DNA of 62,973 bases from CAZYHS01 sp964647545 (GTDB lineage Bacteria; UBA10199; GCA-002796325; 1-14-0-20-49-13), in contig CAZYHS010000011.1 of the NCBI GenBank assembly GCA_964647545.1, forward strand, positions 1 through 62,973, read 5' to 3'. Positions within the stretch are counted from its first letter, which is position 1, and the number at the start of each line of letters is the position of its first letter. Below are positions 51,744 through 61,254 of the stretch, piece by piece. The notes under the pieces were generated by a model, which worked only from the letters and a program-made list of their open reading frames with translations, had not been told where the DNA came from and searched no databases. The position numbers and the translations under genes were made by a program.

Positions 51744-54700
51744 GTGACCACTATAAAAAAATATAGCGCGACAGAAAGCCATCAGTTCGAATTTGAGCGC
51801 AAACAAATGATTGAAAAGCAGGTCCATCTAATCGGCGGCGCATCGATTCTCACGATGATGGGCTCGCTTGAAATTCTTGCAACGGCCAGCGACAATCTCG
51901 ACCGGTTCTTACGCGAACACGAAATTCCCAATCCTCTTAGCTTTCCACCGTTCTCTTTCGCCGCGATCGCTGTAGGCGCCTCAAAAATATCCGAAGCCGC
52001 GCGACTGGCGATGTTAAAAAATATCGGTGTCACTTTTCCCGCTGGCGCTGGAATTAAGCAAGCCGCCTGCAGAGAATTTACAAATTATTTTAAGGACATT
52101 CCGGTTATCGGCGGCGCGCTGTTGACAGTCGGGCGCGGCGCGGCATGGTTCACTAAAACTACCGTAGCGATCGGACCCAGCGCGATATTTGCCAACATCG
52201 CCGACAATGTGGCCGGAGATTACGTCGCAAGCCTCTTCAGCGAAAAGAACAGATCGTCGGCAAGAGAACATTTTCATTTCATAGCCTTCTTCATGCCCGA
52301 AATCGCCACGTGGGCAACAAAAGGGGCCACGTCTCAGGCGATAGCCGCTCTCGGCCTTACAGGTCTTTCACAGGCGTTCAGCGCTTTTGCCGGCTCTGCC
52401 TTTTCGATGGGTATTGTCGGATATTCGTTCGACTTCGTCCTGAACGGCGGCTCGACCGGATACGAAGTGACATTAAACTCGCGAGCCGCGCACAAGAGGG
52501 GGAGCAACTTCTTGTGGAAATATGGCATCGCGCCTACCGTTGGAGAGCTATTGACCCCCGTGCTATGCTCCAACACTAACCCGTTCGGCTGGGCCACCGG
52601 CATCTTGGAATTTTTACAAGTGAAAGCCGGCCTTAAAAATCGGGAGCTCACGTGTCACGCCGCAAGAGAGGAACTTAGAAAGCATGACAAGACAAGGCTC
52701 GACACATATTTGCGCTCGTTAAGACAGACATTTAAAGAACTCGTCGCCTTCGGAGATATCAAAGAAGGCTGCTGGGAGCACTACGTCCCCCCCTATCAAT
52801 TCGAGCATCTCATCAAGAACGGATGGCTAGACGGCGTCGTCCCAAATCAGGTTCGATTCGCATTTAACGAACTTCCACTTTCCGGCGACGACAGAATGCT
52901 TTTGGCCAATCTGGCTTTTACGGCATCGCAAATCTTCGACCGCAATAACGAATCGACCCCGCTTAGAAGATTTTTATCGAAAGAGCTAATGAGCGTCGAA
53001 ACGATCGACATGCTAAGGCTCGGCAAGCTCCCCGATATCGACTTTTTCAGAAAAGAGAGGTTCGACGAGCTTCTCAACTGGCTGGGAGAAAAAAATATTC
53101 TCGCCGAACGCAGACAGCGTTTTTACGCCGCTCTTATCGAAGCTCGGAGTGCGCTCGACTCCGGCAGCAAAAACAGTTTCGATGAAAAAATGATCGAACT
53201 TGGAAGAGCGGCCGGATTCATCATTGGCGAAAAGTTCGTAAAGAACGAAGATTATTACATTGCGCTACACAGGTACCACAACGCGATCGCACAGTCTGGA
53301 AGCGAACAAAAGCTTGCCCAATTCGATTCATTCATTCAAAAGCTCTCCGAAGAATTTAAAAATTCTCCATCGGCCGACGTTCTGCCCGAATTCATAATCA
53401 CGGGGAGTTTTTCGCGTCTCGCTATCGACTTTGAGAACGACGGAAGTGGTTTGCTTGAGCAGCTCAGACAAAATAAAAAATTCATGCCGGCCTTGAAAAA
53501 GATATTTGACCGCACCGAAGGCCCCATTCGGACAAAGGTTGCGGCACTCCTAGCCGTTGACAAGTTGGCGAACGGGGGAGATGTCTTCGAAAGAACAGCC
53601 CGCATTTTTCCGGAAGAGCTGAAACATCAGATAGGCGTCCACAAGCTTCAAGCCGATATTTTGGGCGAAGAGAGCGACTCAACAATAACGGTAGCTCTTA
53701 ACGGTGACACATCGATTAACGGCAACGGCATAGGCTATCTTCACTCATGGAGCGAAAGATCGGTGGCAATGGCTTTCGATCTTTTTGGAGAGCTTAAGGA
53801 TAAGGCGGCGCTAATGAATCTTGTCACCCGCGACATTGAGCTGTTCACGGCAAACCTTACCGGAACGAACATGCCGGCCGACAAAAAGACAGACACGCTT
53901 CGCGCAAACCATTCTCACGCGGTGAAAATCTACGTTAAGCTACGCCGCCACTTTGCGGAGCTCTGGCTCAACGCTTACGAACAATCTGTCAGCTCCGGCG
54001 AGGATCCGTTTGAACTCTTCGACAAGCTGCTGGAAAAATCGTCCGACAGCTCTGTTGTCGAAAAGATCGTAATGCTGGCCGCATACAAAAAAATAACAAA
54101 CGACCCTAAAAACGATATCTGGCGCCTCTTTACCGACGGAATATTCACGACTGACGGCAAAGTGGCCGACAAGACCGAACTTGCTTACTGGGCAATGGAA
54201 CTTGCTCCGAAAAAGCAGATTCTGGCAGAAAAAGCGCGGTTGAAAGAGATCATCGACGGCTCACGACGAATTCTCGACATCTTCACAATGAACGGGGTGA
54301 AACTTGAGGAGACCTATCCCGAAATGCCGATTCACACTACCCTAGTCATGCACAAAATATCGGCCCACGCGCATCTGGACATGTTGACAAAAAAATATTG
54401 CGAGCTGCTCCCGCCAAAGAACACCCCTTTCTTTAAGAATTGGGACGGTGCGGCCGGATTTTTTGGTAAGGACCTTGCCTATCTTGGCGACTCAAAAAAT
54501 GGAAGCGCGCTCGATCGACTAAAAAGAGAGCAGCTCAACAAAGCCTGCAACGAAAAAGTTTACACACTTGAGGATCTGGAGATTTTAGCTCTTGAGGAGA
54601 GGCTAAAAGAGCTGGACCACAATGACTTCGACATTGAAAAGGAGCTCGAGGCCATAATGCCGGATGCCAGTGACCGCAAAAAGCTAGAATATCTCTTTCA

Positions 54701-54908
54701 AAAAATCGAGCGACTGAATGAATTCATTGTCTGGTTGGACGAATCTATCAAAATAATTGAAAAAATAGAGGCGCCGCTATCCGGCGAAATTCAGATCGAA
54801 CCGACCGCAACATGGGTCGCAATTTTGCGCAGGAAAATCGTCGAAGCTCAAAAAATCGTTCATGCCCTTGAAAACAACGGGGTCTGTGCGCCGTTTAACC
54901 ACAAGTAA
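51744..54908 (+). CDS. Large protein of unknown function (homologue of the 44983-48054 product)
   Basis: 1,054 residues. The GTG start (MTTIKKYSA) is supported by likeness to the MTIKTKL start of the homologue, although the ribosome site is weak. Residues about 25-240 contain several hydrophobic helices (HLIGGASILTMMGSLEIL; IPVIGGALLTVGRGAAWF; AIAALGLTGLSQAFSAFAGS). The rest is helical and soluble. Blocks colinear with the homologue include LTPVLCSNTNPFGWATG, LIKNGWLDGVV, DIWRLFTDGIFTTDGK and AYLGDSKNGSALDR. No known domain, protease motif or repeat is recognised. The pair probably has the same job with different specificity. Confidence 0.78.
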   Translation: MTTIKKYSATESHQFEFERKQMIEKQVHLIGGASILTMMGSLEILATASDNLDRFLREHEIPNPLSFPPFSFAAIAVGASKISEAARLAMLKNIGVTFPAGAGIKQAACREFTNYFKDIPVIGGALLTVGRGAAWFTKTTVAIGPSAIFANIADNVAGDYVASLFSEKNRSSAREHFHFIAFFMPEIATWATKGATSQAIAALGLTGLSQAFSAFAGSAFSMGIVGYSFDFVLNGGSTGYEVTLNSRAAHKRGSNFLWKYGIAPTVGELLTPVLCSNTNPFGWATGILEFLQVKAGLKNRELTCHAAREELRKHDKTRLDTYLRSLRQTFKELVAFGDIKEGCWEHYVPPYQFEHLIKNGWLDGVVPNQVRFAFNELPLSGDDRMLLANLAFTASQIFDRNNESTPLRRFLSKELMSVETIDMLRLGKLPDIDFFRKERFDELLNWLGEKNILAERRQRFYAALIEARSALDSGSKNSFDEKMIELGRAAGFIIGEKFVKNEDYYIALHRYHNAIAQSGSEQKLAQFDSFIQKLSEEFKNSPSADVLPEFIITGSFSRLAIDFENDGSGLLEQLRQNKKFMPALKKIFDRTEGPIRTKVAALLAVDKLANGGDVFERTARIFPEELKHQIGVHKLQADILGEESDSTITVALNGDTSINGNGIGYLHSWSERSVAMAFDLFGELKDKAALMNLVTRDIELFTANLTGTNMPADKKTDTLRANHSHAVKIYVKLRRHFAELWLNAYEQSVSSGEDPFELFDKLLEKSSDSSVVEKIVMLAAYKKITNDPKNDIWRLFTDGIFTTDGKVADKTELAYWAMELAPKKQILAEKARLKEIIDGSRRILDIFTMNGVKLEETYPEMPIHTTLVMHKISAHAHLDMLTKKYCELLPPKNTPFFKNWDGAAGFFGKDLAYLGDSKNGSALDRLKREQLNKACNEKVYTLEDLEILALEERLKELDHNDFDIEKELEAIMPDASDRKKLEYLFQKIERLNEFIVWLDESIKIIEKIEAPLSGEIQIEPTATWVAILRRKIVEAQKIVHALENNGVCAPFNHK

Positions 54909-55035
54909 CTATATGATTTTCCAGCATATTTTAAGCAGTCGCACGGCAACAGACAAAAAAGGCGCAACTTTTCGCAATTTTTACCGATAATTCTAACAAG
55001 CGAAAAAAATCTGTCATCAAAACAGGAGAATACCA

Positions 55036-55680
55036 ATGAGTGAATTTAAATGTGACCGTTTAAAGTTAAAGGACGGCACGAATTTGTACATCTGCAAAAC
55101 CGATCTTAATGAAAAAAAGCAGCTAGTTTGTGCGGTTGACACCGACGACGTTGACGGCAAATTTGAAACACGTACGACCGAATATTCATGCTCGATCGAT
55201 AAGGCGATTTCTCCTGAAGAAAGTAGTTCCATCGACCGAGTGACCGGCAAAGCGGCTTTTGTGAAACTTGTGGAAACAATCAAGGCGTCATCTCCTACAA
55301 ATCAAGTCACATCGGTCGAACACGACGGCAAAAAAGCTTATAGAATACATCTTGGCAAGCCATCTAAAGAGGCCCTTCGGGCAGTTGCGCTAGAAATCCG
55401 TGACCGAATTAGAGGAACGACCTTTCAGCTTCTTTCCGAAGTCTATATGCCAAAGATGGTAGCGTACTTTTTAAATGAGGGAAAACAATCTCATCTTCCG
55501 TTTACCCATAAACACATTGAAAAATACGGCTTGGACGTGCCCATCTCGAAAAAAATATACAGAGCTAGCTATGCCGAAAAACCCTCTTTCTTCTTAGGCT
55601 GCCCGGGGACGGTGCAGGAAGAATCCTTCACGATATTCATCGAGCCGCAGAACATTAAATGCCAGATAGTCGATAAGTAA
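55036..55680 (+). CDS. Hypothetical protein of 214 residues
   Basis: A soluble protein with a good ribosome site (caggaga) before the ATG. The N-terminal third is beta-rich (KCDRLKLKDGTNLYICKTD). The middle has a helix pair (KEALRAVALEIRDRIRGTTF) and the C-terminal part a Gly/Pro-rich strand region (FFLGCPGTVQEESFTIFIEP). I recognise no family. Its codon use looks a little more AT-rich than its neighbours. It follows the 1,054-residue gene by 127 nt in the same direction, and may belong to that locus. Confidence 0.6.
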   Translation: MSEFKCDRLKLKDGTNLYICKTDLNEKKQLVCAVDTDDVDGKFETRTTEYSCSIDKAISPEESSSIDRVTGKAAFVKLVETIKASSPTNQVTSVEHDGKKAYRIHLGKPSKEALRAVALEIRDRIRGTTFQLLSEVYMPKMVAYFLNEGKQSHLPFTHKHIEKYGLDVPISKKIYRASYAEKPSFFLGCPGTVQEESFTIFIEPQNIKCQIVDK

Positions 55681-55721
55681 CACCGGTTAAAAATCTCGGC
55701 AGAGAACTGATTTTTGATAGA

Positions 55722-56375
55722 TCACGACAAGGCGGCAATAAAACGCATGCAGGATTCGCATCTGCCGCATTGAAGTTTTCCTCCCAAATAGCACGACCAG
55801 ACAAGTTCGATAGGCAGGTCGCTCTCAAACGCAAAATCTACCATGTCGCGCTTTGTCATCCTTTGAGTGAAGCTAAACACTTTAGGGCGAATCATTGTCG
55901 AAAGGGCAAGAGTTCTGTTTGCGGCGCTGACAAACTCGGGTGAATTGTCAGGAAAGGTCGCGGCCTCTTCCTTGTTAAATCCGGCTACGATCACTTTTGA
56001 GCCGATAGTTTCCGCAAACGCAGCCGCGATATTCACGAACAGGGCGTTGCGGTTTGGGACCCACACCGCCTTTGCGCTCGAAGCGGTCACTCCTTTTTTG
56101 GAAAGCGCGCCAAGCGACAATAACGGCACTTTTTTATTACGCGCAACCAGAGAGGTTTTGCAAATTTCTGATAGCCATTTAAGAGGGACGACCTTGTGGG
56201 GAATATTAAAATATTTTGCGATTTTGCGGGCGGCTTCAATTTCGCGTTTGGCGGCCCTTTGCCCGTAGTCAAAAGTAAGGGCTAAAACAATTTTGTGTCT
56301 CTTTGCGGCGATCGCGGTCGAAACCATCGAATCGAGCCCGCCCGACAATAGCGTGATAGCAGTTTTATTTTTCAT
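55722..56375 (-). CDS. queC: 7-cyano-7-deazaguanine synthase
   Basis: QueC converts 7-carboxy-7-deazaguanine to preQ0 with ATP and ammonia. In the 217-residue protein the PP-loop is LLSGGLDSMVSTAIA at residues 9-23. The zinc site is near the C-terminus (CYLGGKLQCGRCESCMRFI, four Cys), and the middle has GAL-type and PNRNALFVNIAAAFAE motifs. It overlaps queD by 4 nt and is co-translated with it. Confidence 0.95.
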   Translation of the reverse strand: MKNKTAITLLSGGLDSMVSTAIAAKRHKIVLALTFDYGQRAAKREIEAARKIAKYFNIPHKVVPLKWLSEICKTSLVARNKKVPLLSLGALSKKGVTASSAKAVWVPNRNALFVNIAAAFAETIGSKVIVAGFNKEEAATFPDNSPEFVSAANRTLALSTMIRPKVFSFTQRMTKRDMVDFAFESDLPIELVWSCYLGGKLQCGRCESCMRFIAALS

Positions 56376-56740
56376 TTTTTAAACGCGGCCGAACAGTTCT
56401 CGGTCTCCCAAATCTTGACTGCCTTTAAATTTACCCCTTCCTCCTGCAGCGCCCCTTCAAGCTGGTCGAAAAGACACTTTGCAAGATACTCGGTAGAAGG
56501 AGGAACCTCGAAGAAGATGCCGAGATCGTTTAGGACCTTGCCGTCCCATGCCGCAAGAGAGGCTCTGAGATATTTCTGGACCAGCGCGAAATCCACGACA
56601 CAACCGGCTGCGTCGAGTTCGCCACCCGACACGGTGACTTCAACTTTCCAATCGTGCGTGTGCTGCGGCTCCATCTCTCCGTTCATCTGGAGAATGGCGT
56701 GACTGGCGTTAAAGCGTTGGGATACGGTGATTTCATACAT
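56372..56740 (-). CDS. queD: 6-carboxytetrahydropterin synthase-like protein (QueD family), lacking the usual catalytic Cys
   Basis: A 122-residue T-fold protein of the PTPS/QueD family. The zinc ligands FNASHAIL and HTHDW are in place. In E. coli QueD the catalytic Cys precedes the HGH motif (CxxxHGH); here the segment reads EMEPQHTHDWKVEV with no Cys. The downstream FEVPPSTEYLAKCLFDQLE and KIWETENCSAAF blocks are normal. The same Cys-less form exists in other bacteria. Position between recJ and queC favours QueD activity, yet a related pterin reaction is possible. Confidence 0.85.
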   Translation of the reverse strand: MYEITVSQRFNASHAILQMNGEMEPQHTHDWKVEVTVSGGELDAAGCVVDFALVQKYLRASLAAWDGKVLNDLGIFFEVPPSTEYLAKCLFDQLEGALQEEGVNLKAVKIWETENCSAAFKK

Positions 56741-56755
56741 AATTCACCCCGTTTT

Positions 56756-58462
56756 TTAGCGGACTTTAAGGTCGCGGAGCTTGATCTGTACGGCATCGTC
56801 GCCGCGCCATGTGTCGCGCTGCGGAATAAAAGCCACGTCGAGAACGTCGCTGGCGCTCACCTCGCGCGACTTCATTCCAAAGCCAATTGCATCGACCAAA
56901 ACCATATCCCCCAAAAACTTTAATTTAAGATGTTTGTCTGCGACGATTTTTGTGCCGGCGACCTGCAGCTCGCGCAGCGCAAAGGTCGGTTCGGGATTTC
57001 CTTCCCCGAATGGTTCGAGCAGTTCCAGCTCGGAGACAAGCTGCGCATTGACTTCGCTTGGCTCAAGTTCTGCGTCGATCGCAATTTTATCGTGACGATC
57101 GTCGTCGGTGATCCTTGAAGTGACCTCTTCATTAAAGCGCGCGGCAAATTCGGCAATCTTCGAACGCTCAACCGAAAATCCGGCAGCGTGCGTGTGACCG
57201 CCGAAGCGAACTAGCAAATCGGAACAGTTTTTCAGCACGTCGACAATGTTCACCTCGCCAACAGACCTGACGCTTCCGCGGCAAATGTCACCTTCAATTG
57301 CAATGACGGCGACAGGTTTTTTGTGCTGATCGCAAATGCGACTGGCGACAATTCCAATCACGCCCGGATGCCACGCTTCTCCGGCAAGCACCAAGCCCAT
57401 GCGATCTTTCAGCTCTTCATTTGAACGCAGCGTTGAATCTACCTCGCGCAAGATAACCTCTTCGGTCTGCTGGCGCTTCTGGTTGAACTGATGCAGCGAT
57501 TGGGCAAGAGTTGCGGCCTCTTCGGCGTTGTCGGTTGTTAAAAGCTTTACAGCTCGGGACGCGTCGTCAAGACGACCGGCTGCGTTAATGCGCGGTGCAA
57601 TTCTAAACGCGACGGTCATTGCGCTGATTTGATGGGCTTCAAGCCCACTGATGATTTTTAAAGCCTGCAAACCTTTGTTGGTCGTGCGCTTTAATTCTTC
57701 GAGGCCATATTTTACAAAGAGACGGTTTTCGTCGAGTAGCGGCACAACGTCGGCGACAGTTCCAACCGCGACCAGATCGAGCAGATCGCGAAGCCGCGGC
57801 TCCGGACGTGCGTCGGTAAAATAGCCGATTTCGCGCAAGCGCTGCCTTATAGCGACTGCAAGATTGAAGGCAACTCCAACTCCCGCCAGTTTTCTAAATG
57901 GAAAACGCGAGTCTTCACGTTTGGGATTAATGACAGCAACTGCGCGTGGAAGTTTTTCGGGGACTTCGTGGTGATCTGTAACAACCACGTCGATGCCAAG
58001 TGATGCGGCATAGTCAATTGCGTCGTAAGCTGTGCTGCCGGTATCGACCGTAACAATCAGCTTTACGCCATCTGCCGCCAAAGCATCGACACCCGAACGG
58101 TGAAAACCGTAGCCGTCTTCAATTCTGTGAGGAACGCAAAATGGCGTTGAAATCCCAAGTGCGGCAAAAAAACGGACCAGCAGCGCTGTTGATGTAACGC
58201 CGTCAGCATCGTAATCGCCGGCAATTCCGATTACTTCGTTGCGCGTAATTGCCAGCACAATGCGCGACACTGCCTCGTCCATGCCCGCTAAAAGGTAAGG
58301 GTCACTGAGCTGCTGAAGCGACGGATGCAAAAAACGCTTGGCGGCTTCGACAGATGTTACACCTCTGTTGATAAGAACCTGTGACGTAACTTGAGTCACG
58401 CCTAGGTGTCTTGACAACTCGTGCTTTAAAGCAAAGTTTTGCTCTGAGAGTTGCCAGTGCAT
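56756..58462 (-). CDS. recJ: Single-stranded-DNA-specific exonuclease RecJ
   Basis: A 5'-3' single-strand exonuclease of recombination and mismatch repair. In the 568-residue protein the DHH-family motifs are GIAGDYDADGVTSTALLVRF near residue 80 and VVTDHHEVPEKLP near 155. The DHHA1-type segment contains SVRSVGEVNIVDVL and the glycine-rich FGGHTHAAGFSV. The length matches E. coli RecJ (577). It starts downstream of a palindromic element and is followed at 15 nt by queD. Confidence 0.96.
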   Translation of the reverse strand: MHWQLSEQNFALKHELSRHLGVTQVTSQVLINRGVTSVEAAKRFLHPSLQQLSDPYLLAGMDEAVSRIVLAITRNEVIGIAGDYDADGVTSTALLVRFFAALGISTPFCVPHRIEDGYGFHRSGVDALAADGVKLIVTVDTGSTAYDAIDYAASLGIDVVVTDHHEVPEKLPRAVAVINPKREDSRFPFRKLAGVGVAFNLAVAIRQRLREIGYFTDARPEPRLRDLLDLVAVGTVADVVPLLDENRLFVKYGLEELKRTTNKGLQALKIISGLEAHQISAMTVAFRIAPRINAAGRLDDASRAVKLLTTDNAEEAATLAQSLHQFNQKRQQTEEVILREVDSTLRSNEELKDRMGLVLAGEAWHPGVIGIVASRICDQHKKPVAVIAIEGDICRGSVRSVGEVNIVDVLKNCSDLLVRFGGHTHAAGFSVERSKIAEFAARFNEEVTSRITDDDRHDKIAIDAELEPSEVNAQLVSELELLEPFGEGNPEPTFALRELQVAGTKIVADKHLKLKFLGDMVLVDAIGFGMKSREVSASDVLDVAFIPQRDTWRGDDAVQIKLRDLKVR

Positions 58463-58480
58463 AACATTTCACCTGTATAA

Positions 58481-58550
58481 GTCATCCCCGAAGTAGTTAT
58501 CGGGGATCTCCTGAACACAAGAGATTCCCGCTAAAAACCGCGGGAATGAC
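58481..58550. repeat. REP/BIME-like double palindrome between secF and recJ
   Basis: Two hairpins face each other: atccccga / tcggggat (perfect 8 bp) and attcccgc / gcgggaat (perfect 8 bp), joined by ctcctgaacacaagag. The outer ends are gtcat and atgac, so the whole element is symmetric. This gtcat-cccgc form is a dispersed palindrome type known from many proteobacterial genomes. It fills almost all of the 95-nt gap. Confidence 0.85.
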
Positions 58551-58557
58551 GCGCCTG

Positions 58558-59481
58558 CTAGCGTCTGAACTTCGCAGCCAATTTCGGCCAGTGTTTGTAA
58601 AGCCAGATGTAAACCGGGCTTGCGATAAACACCGACGAATAGCTGCCGGTAACGACGCCGACGATAAAACAGAAAGCGAAATCGTGAATAACTCCGCCGC
58701 CGCTTAAGAAAAGGATCAAGACCACGAGAAACACCGTGAGAGATGTGATAATGGTTCTGGAAAGGGTCTCGTTGATGCTTGTGTTAACAACTTCCTCGAC
58801 CGTGTTGGCGTTGATCTTTTTGGCGTGTTCGCGAATTCTGTCGTAAACGATGATGGTGTCGTTGATTGAATAACCGACGATCGTCAGAAGTGCCGCGACG
58901 ATCGAAAGATTATATTCTTTGTGGAAAAAGGTCAAAATACCCATCACAACAACAACATCGTGAATCAACGCAAGAATCGCACCCGGCGCGAAATAAAAAT
59001 CGAATCTGACGCCGATGTAAATCAGCATGGCAATAATTGTGAAAACAATTGCCATCACTCCTTTTCGGCGCAATTCCTGACCAACCTTCGGTCCGACCGT
59101 CTCCTGCTGCTCAAGCTTAACATTTGAAGCGCCGTATTTTTCGGTCAACGCCTGCGAAACTCTGTCGACGGTCCCTTCTAAAGTTGCGTCGAACTGTTTT
59201 GTTTTGACTGAAAACTGGTTTGAATCTTTATCACCGTAGCGCTGAACGATTGAGTCGATTCCCTTGTCAAGCAGCAAAGACTCGATTTCGCCGTCGGCGA
59301 CTTTTTCGGTCTGGTTGAAGACATAAAGAAGCTTCACGCCACCTCTAAAATCGATGCCCCAGTTGAGCCCGTTCTTGAACATAAAGAAAAGCGCTGTGAA
59401 CGTGATAACAAGCGAAATCCCGATGAGATAGCGCTTGTACTTCATGAACTGAATATTTTTTGGAATTGGTAGTTCGATCAT
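58558..59481 (-). CDS. secF: Protein translocase subunit SecF
   Basis: An inner-membrane RND-fold protein that assists SecYEG-dependent export with SecD. In the 307-residue protein the first membrane helix (about 18-35) is followed by the WGIDFRGGVKLLYVF motif. A periplasmic domain and five helices follow, with the signature VGYSINDTIIVYDRIREH near residue 205. It lies 12 nt after secD. Confidence 0.97.
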   Translation of the reverse strand: MIELPIPKNIQFMKYKRYLIGISLVITFTALFFMFKNGLNWGIDFRGGVKLLYVFNQTEKVADGEIESLLLDKGIDSIVQRYGDKDSNQFSVKTKQFDATLEGTVDRVSQALTEKYGASNVKLEQQETVGPKVGQELRRKGVMAIVFTIIAMLIYIGVRFDFYFAPGAILALIHDVVVVMGILTFFHKEYNLSIVAALLTIVGYSINDTIIVYDRIREHAKKINANTVEEVVNTSINETLSRTIITSLTVFLVVLILFLSGGGVIHDFAFCFIVGVVTGSYSSVFIASPVYIWLYKHWPKLAAKFRR

Positions 59482-59493
59482 ATTTTTCTCCGC

Positions 59494-61233
59494 CTAGATG
59501 CTGATGTGAGTCGCTTTTTGCTTAATCACACGATAGTCGTAAATGAGACGTGTGACGACGATCGCCGTGAAAAGCGTTGTCAAAATACCGACCGAAAGTG
59601 TGATTGCGAAACCTTTGATCGGGCCAGTACCAAACTGATAAAGCACCACACCGGCAATAAGCGTTGTGATGTTCGAATCGATAACCGCGCGCAGCGCGTT
59701 TGAATAACCAGCATCAATTGCCGATTTTAGCGGCTTGCCGCTTCTGAGCTCCTCGCGGATTCGCTCGCAAATCAGCACGTTGGCGTCAACCGCCATGCCG
59801 ACCGTCAATACGATACCTGCAATGCCGGGGAGCGTAAGTGTAGCGCCGAAAATCGACAACACCGCAAGAATCAAAAGTACGTTCAAAATAACTGCGATGT
59901 CGGCGTAGAGACCACCGGCTTTGTAGTAGAAAATCATGAACGAAATAACCAGAATTGCCGCAAGTAAGCTGGCCTTAAGTCCGGCCGCGATCGATTCGGC
60001 GCCAAGAGTCGGGCCGATGACCGTCTTTGTCGCTTCCGACATTGAAGCCGGCAAGGCACCTTCCTGCAGAACAAGCGCTAAATCTTCGGCCTCTTTCACC
60101 AGCGACTGATAGTCGCCCCAGCCGAGCGAAATCTGTGCACGGCCCGATGTGATCGGCTCGTTGATAACCGGCGCCTTGTTGACGTTTCCGTCGAGCAAAA
60201 TTGCCAAACGCTTTTTGACGTTGTTTGTCGTGAGCGTACCGAACATGTCGGTCCCTGTTTTATCGAACGTCAGGCTGACCTTTGGCTCGTTGTTTTCAAT
60301 TGAAACGCGGGCGTCCTGCAGCATGTCGCCGGTAACTTCGGCCTTCTTGCTGATAAGATAAGGAATGCCGCGCGAAATCTTTTTGGTAACTGTGTCGCGC
60401 ACGAGCTCAAATGCAATTTCGGTGTTGGCCGGAAGTTTCGAAGCAAGTGCTTCGTTGAGCTTGGCCGTAATTTCCGCCGAAAAACCTTCGGGGATGTTAT
60501 TTTCTTTTCTGGCGTCGGCAATCATCTGCTCGAGCTCGCCCTGCTGTTTGGTTTCGTCGACCAGTCTGAATTCGAGCTGACCCGTGCGTTTAATGATGGA
60601 AATTGCACGGTCGGGATCTGACAAACCGGGGAGTTCGATCGCAATGCGATCGTCGCCCTGCTTGGAGATGGAAGGCTCGCTCACGCCGTAGCGGTCGATG
60701 CGGTTTCTGACCGTCTCAAGCGCCTGCTTGGTCACATTGTCTTTTAGCCATTCGCGATATTGCGTTTGAAGAGAGACGACAACCGTAGGATATCCGTCTT
60801 CTGTAATGACCTCTTTTTTGTCGAACACCTGACGATATTCATCGTCAATGGCGCGCTGCACCGTCCCGACTTCGTCGCCGGTCGCGACCCTAACGTGAAG
60901 AACGCCGTCGCCCTTCGGCTGGGTTATCGCAAGCGGAACAAGATTTTTCTCTTTGAGAAAACGTTCGAGATCGCTGGCAAAAATGTCGGTCTTGCGTTTG
61001 ATAGCGTCGTCGAGATTGACCTGCATTTCGATGTAAATGCCACCTTGAAGATCGAGCCCGAGATTTAAGGCTTTCTTCGGGAACGCCTTAATGTACCAAG
61101 GCACGCTCTGGCCGTTATTTTCAAACGCCACGCGCTTTGCATCGAATTTAAATACCGTCGGCACGAGCAAATAGACACCGACAAGGCATGCGGCAATTAC
61201 AGAATAGAACTTCCATTTCCACGATTTGGGCAT
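59494..61233 (-). CDS. secD: Protein translocase subunit SecD
   Basis: A 579-residue inner-membrane protein that uses the proton gradient to drive late steps of export. The N-terminal helix is followed by NLGLDLQGGIYIEMQVN (D1 motif), a large periplasmic domain with ETVRNRIDRYGVSEPSI, and a C-terminal RND bundle with GMAVDANVLICERIREEL. It is 21 nt downstream of yajC, in the usual yajC-secD-secF order. Confidence 0.98.
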   Translation of the reverse strand: MPKSWKWKFYSVIAACLVGVYLLVPTVFKFDAKRVAFENNGQSVPWYIKAFPKKALNLGLDLQGGIYIEMQVNLDDAIKRKTDIFASDLERFLKEKNLVPLAITQPKGDGVLHVRVATGDEVGTVQRAIDDEYRQVFDKKEVITEDGYPTVVVSLQTQYREWLKDNVTKQALETVRNRIDRYGVSEPSISKQGDDRIAIELPGLSDPDRAISIIKRTGQLEFRLVDETKQQGELEQMIADARKENNIPEGFSAEITAKLNEALASKLPANTEIAFELVRDTVTKKISRGIPYLISKKAEVTGDMLQDARVSIENNEPKVSLTFDKTGTDMFGTLTTNNVKKRLAILLDGNVNKAPVINEPITSGRAQISLGWGDYQSLVKEAEDLALVLQEGALPASMSEATKTVIGPTLGAESIAAGLKASLLAAILVISFMIFYYKAGGLYADIAVILNVLLILAVLSIFGATLTLPGIAGIVLTVGMAVDANVLICERIREELRSGKPLKSAIDAGYSNALRAVIDSNITTLIAGVVLYQFGTGPIKGFAITLSVGILTTLFTAIVVTRLIYDYRVIKQKATHISI

Positions 61234-61254
61234 ATTTTCACCTTACGATTTAAC

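Noticed and set aside
35342..55680. Prophage or secretion-system island
   Set aside because: No integrase, capsid, portal, tail, ATPase or secretin motifs were seen; base composition looks like the rest of the window.
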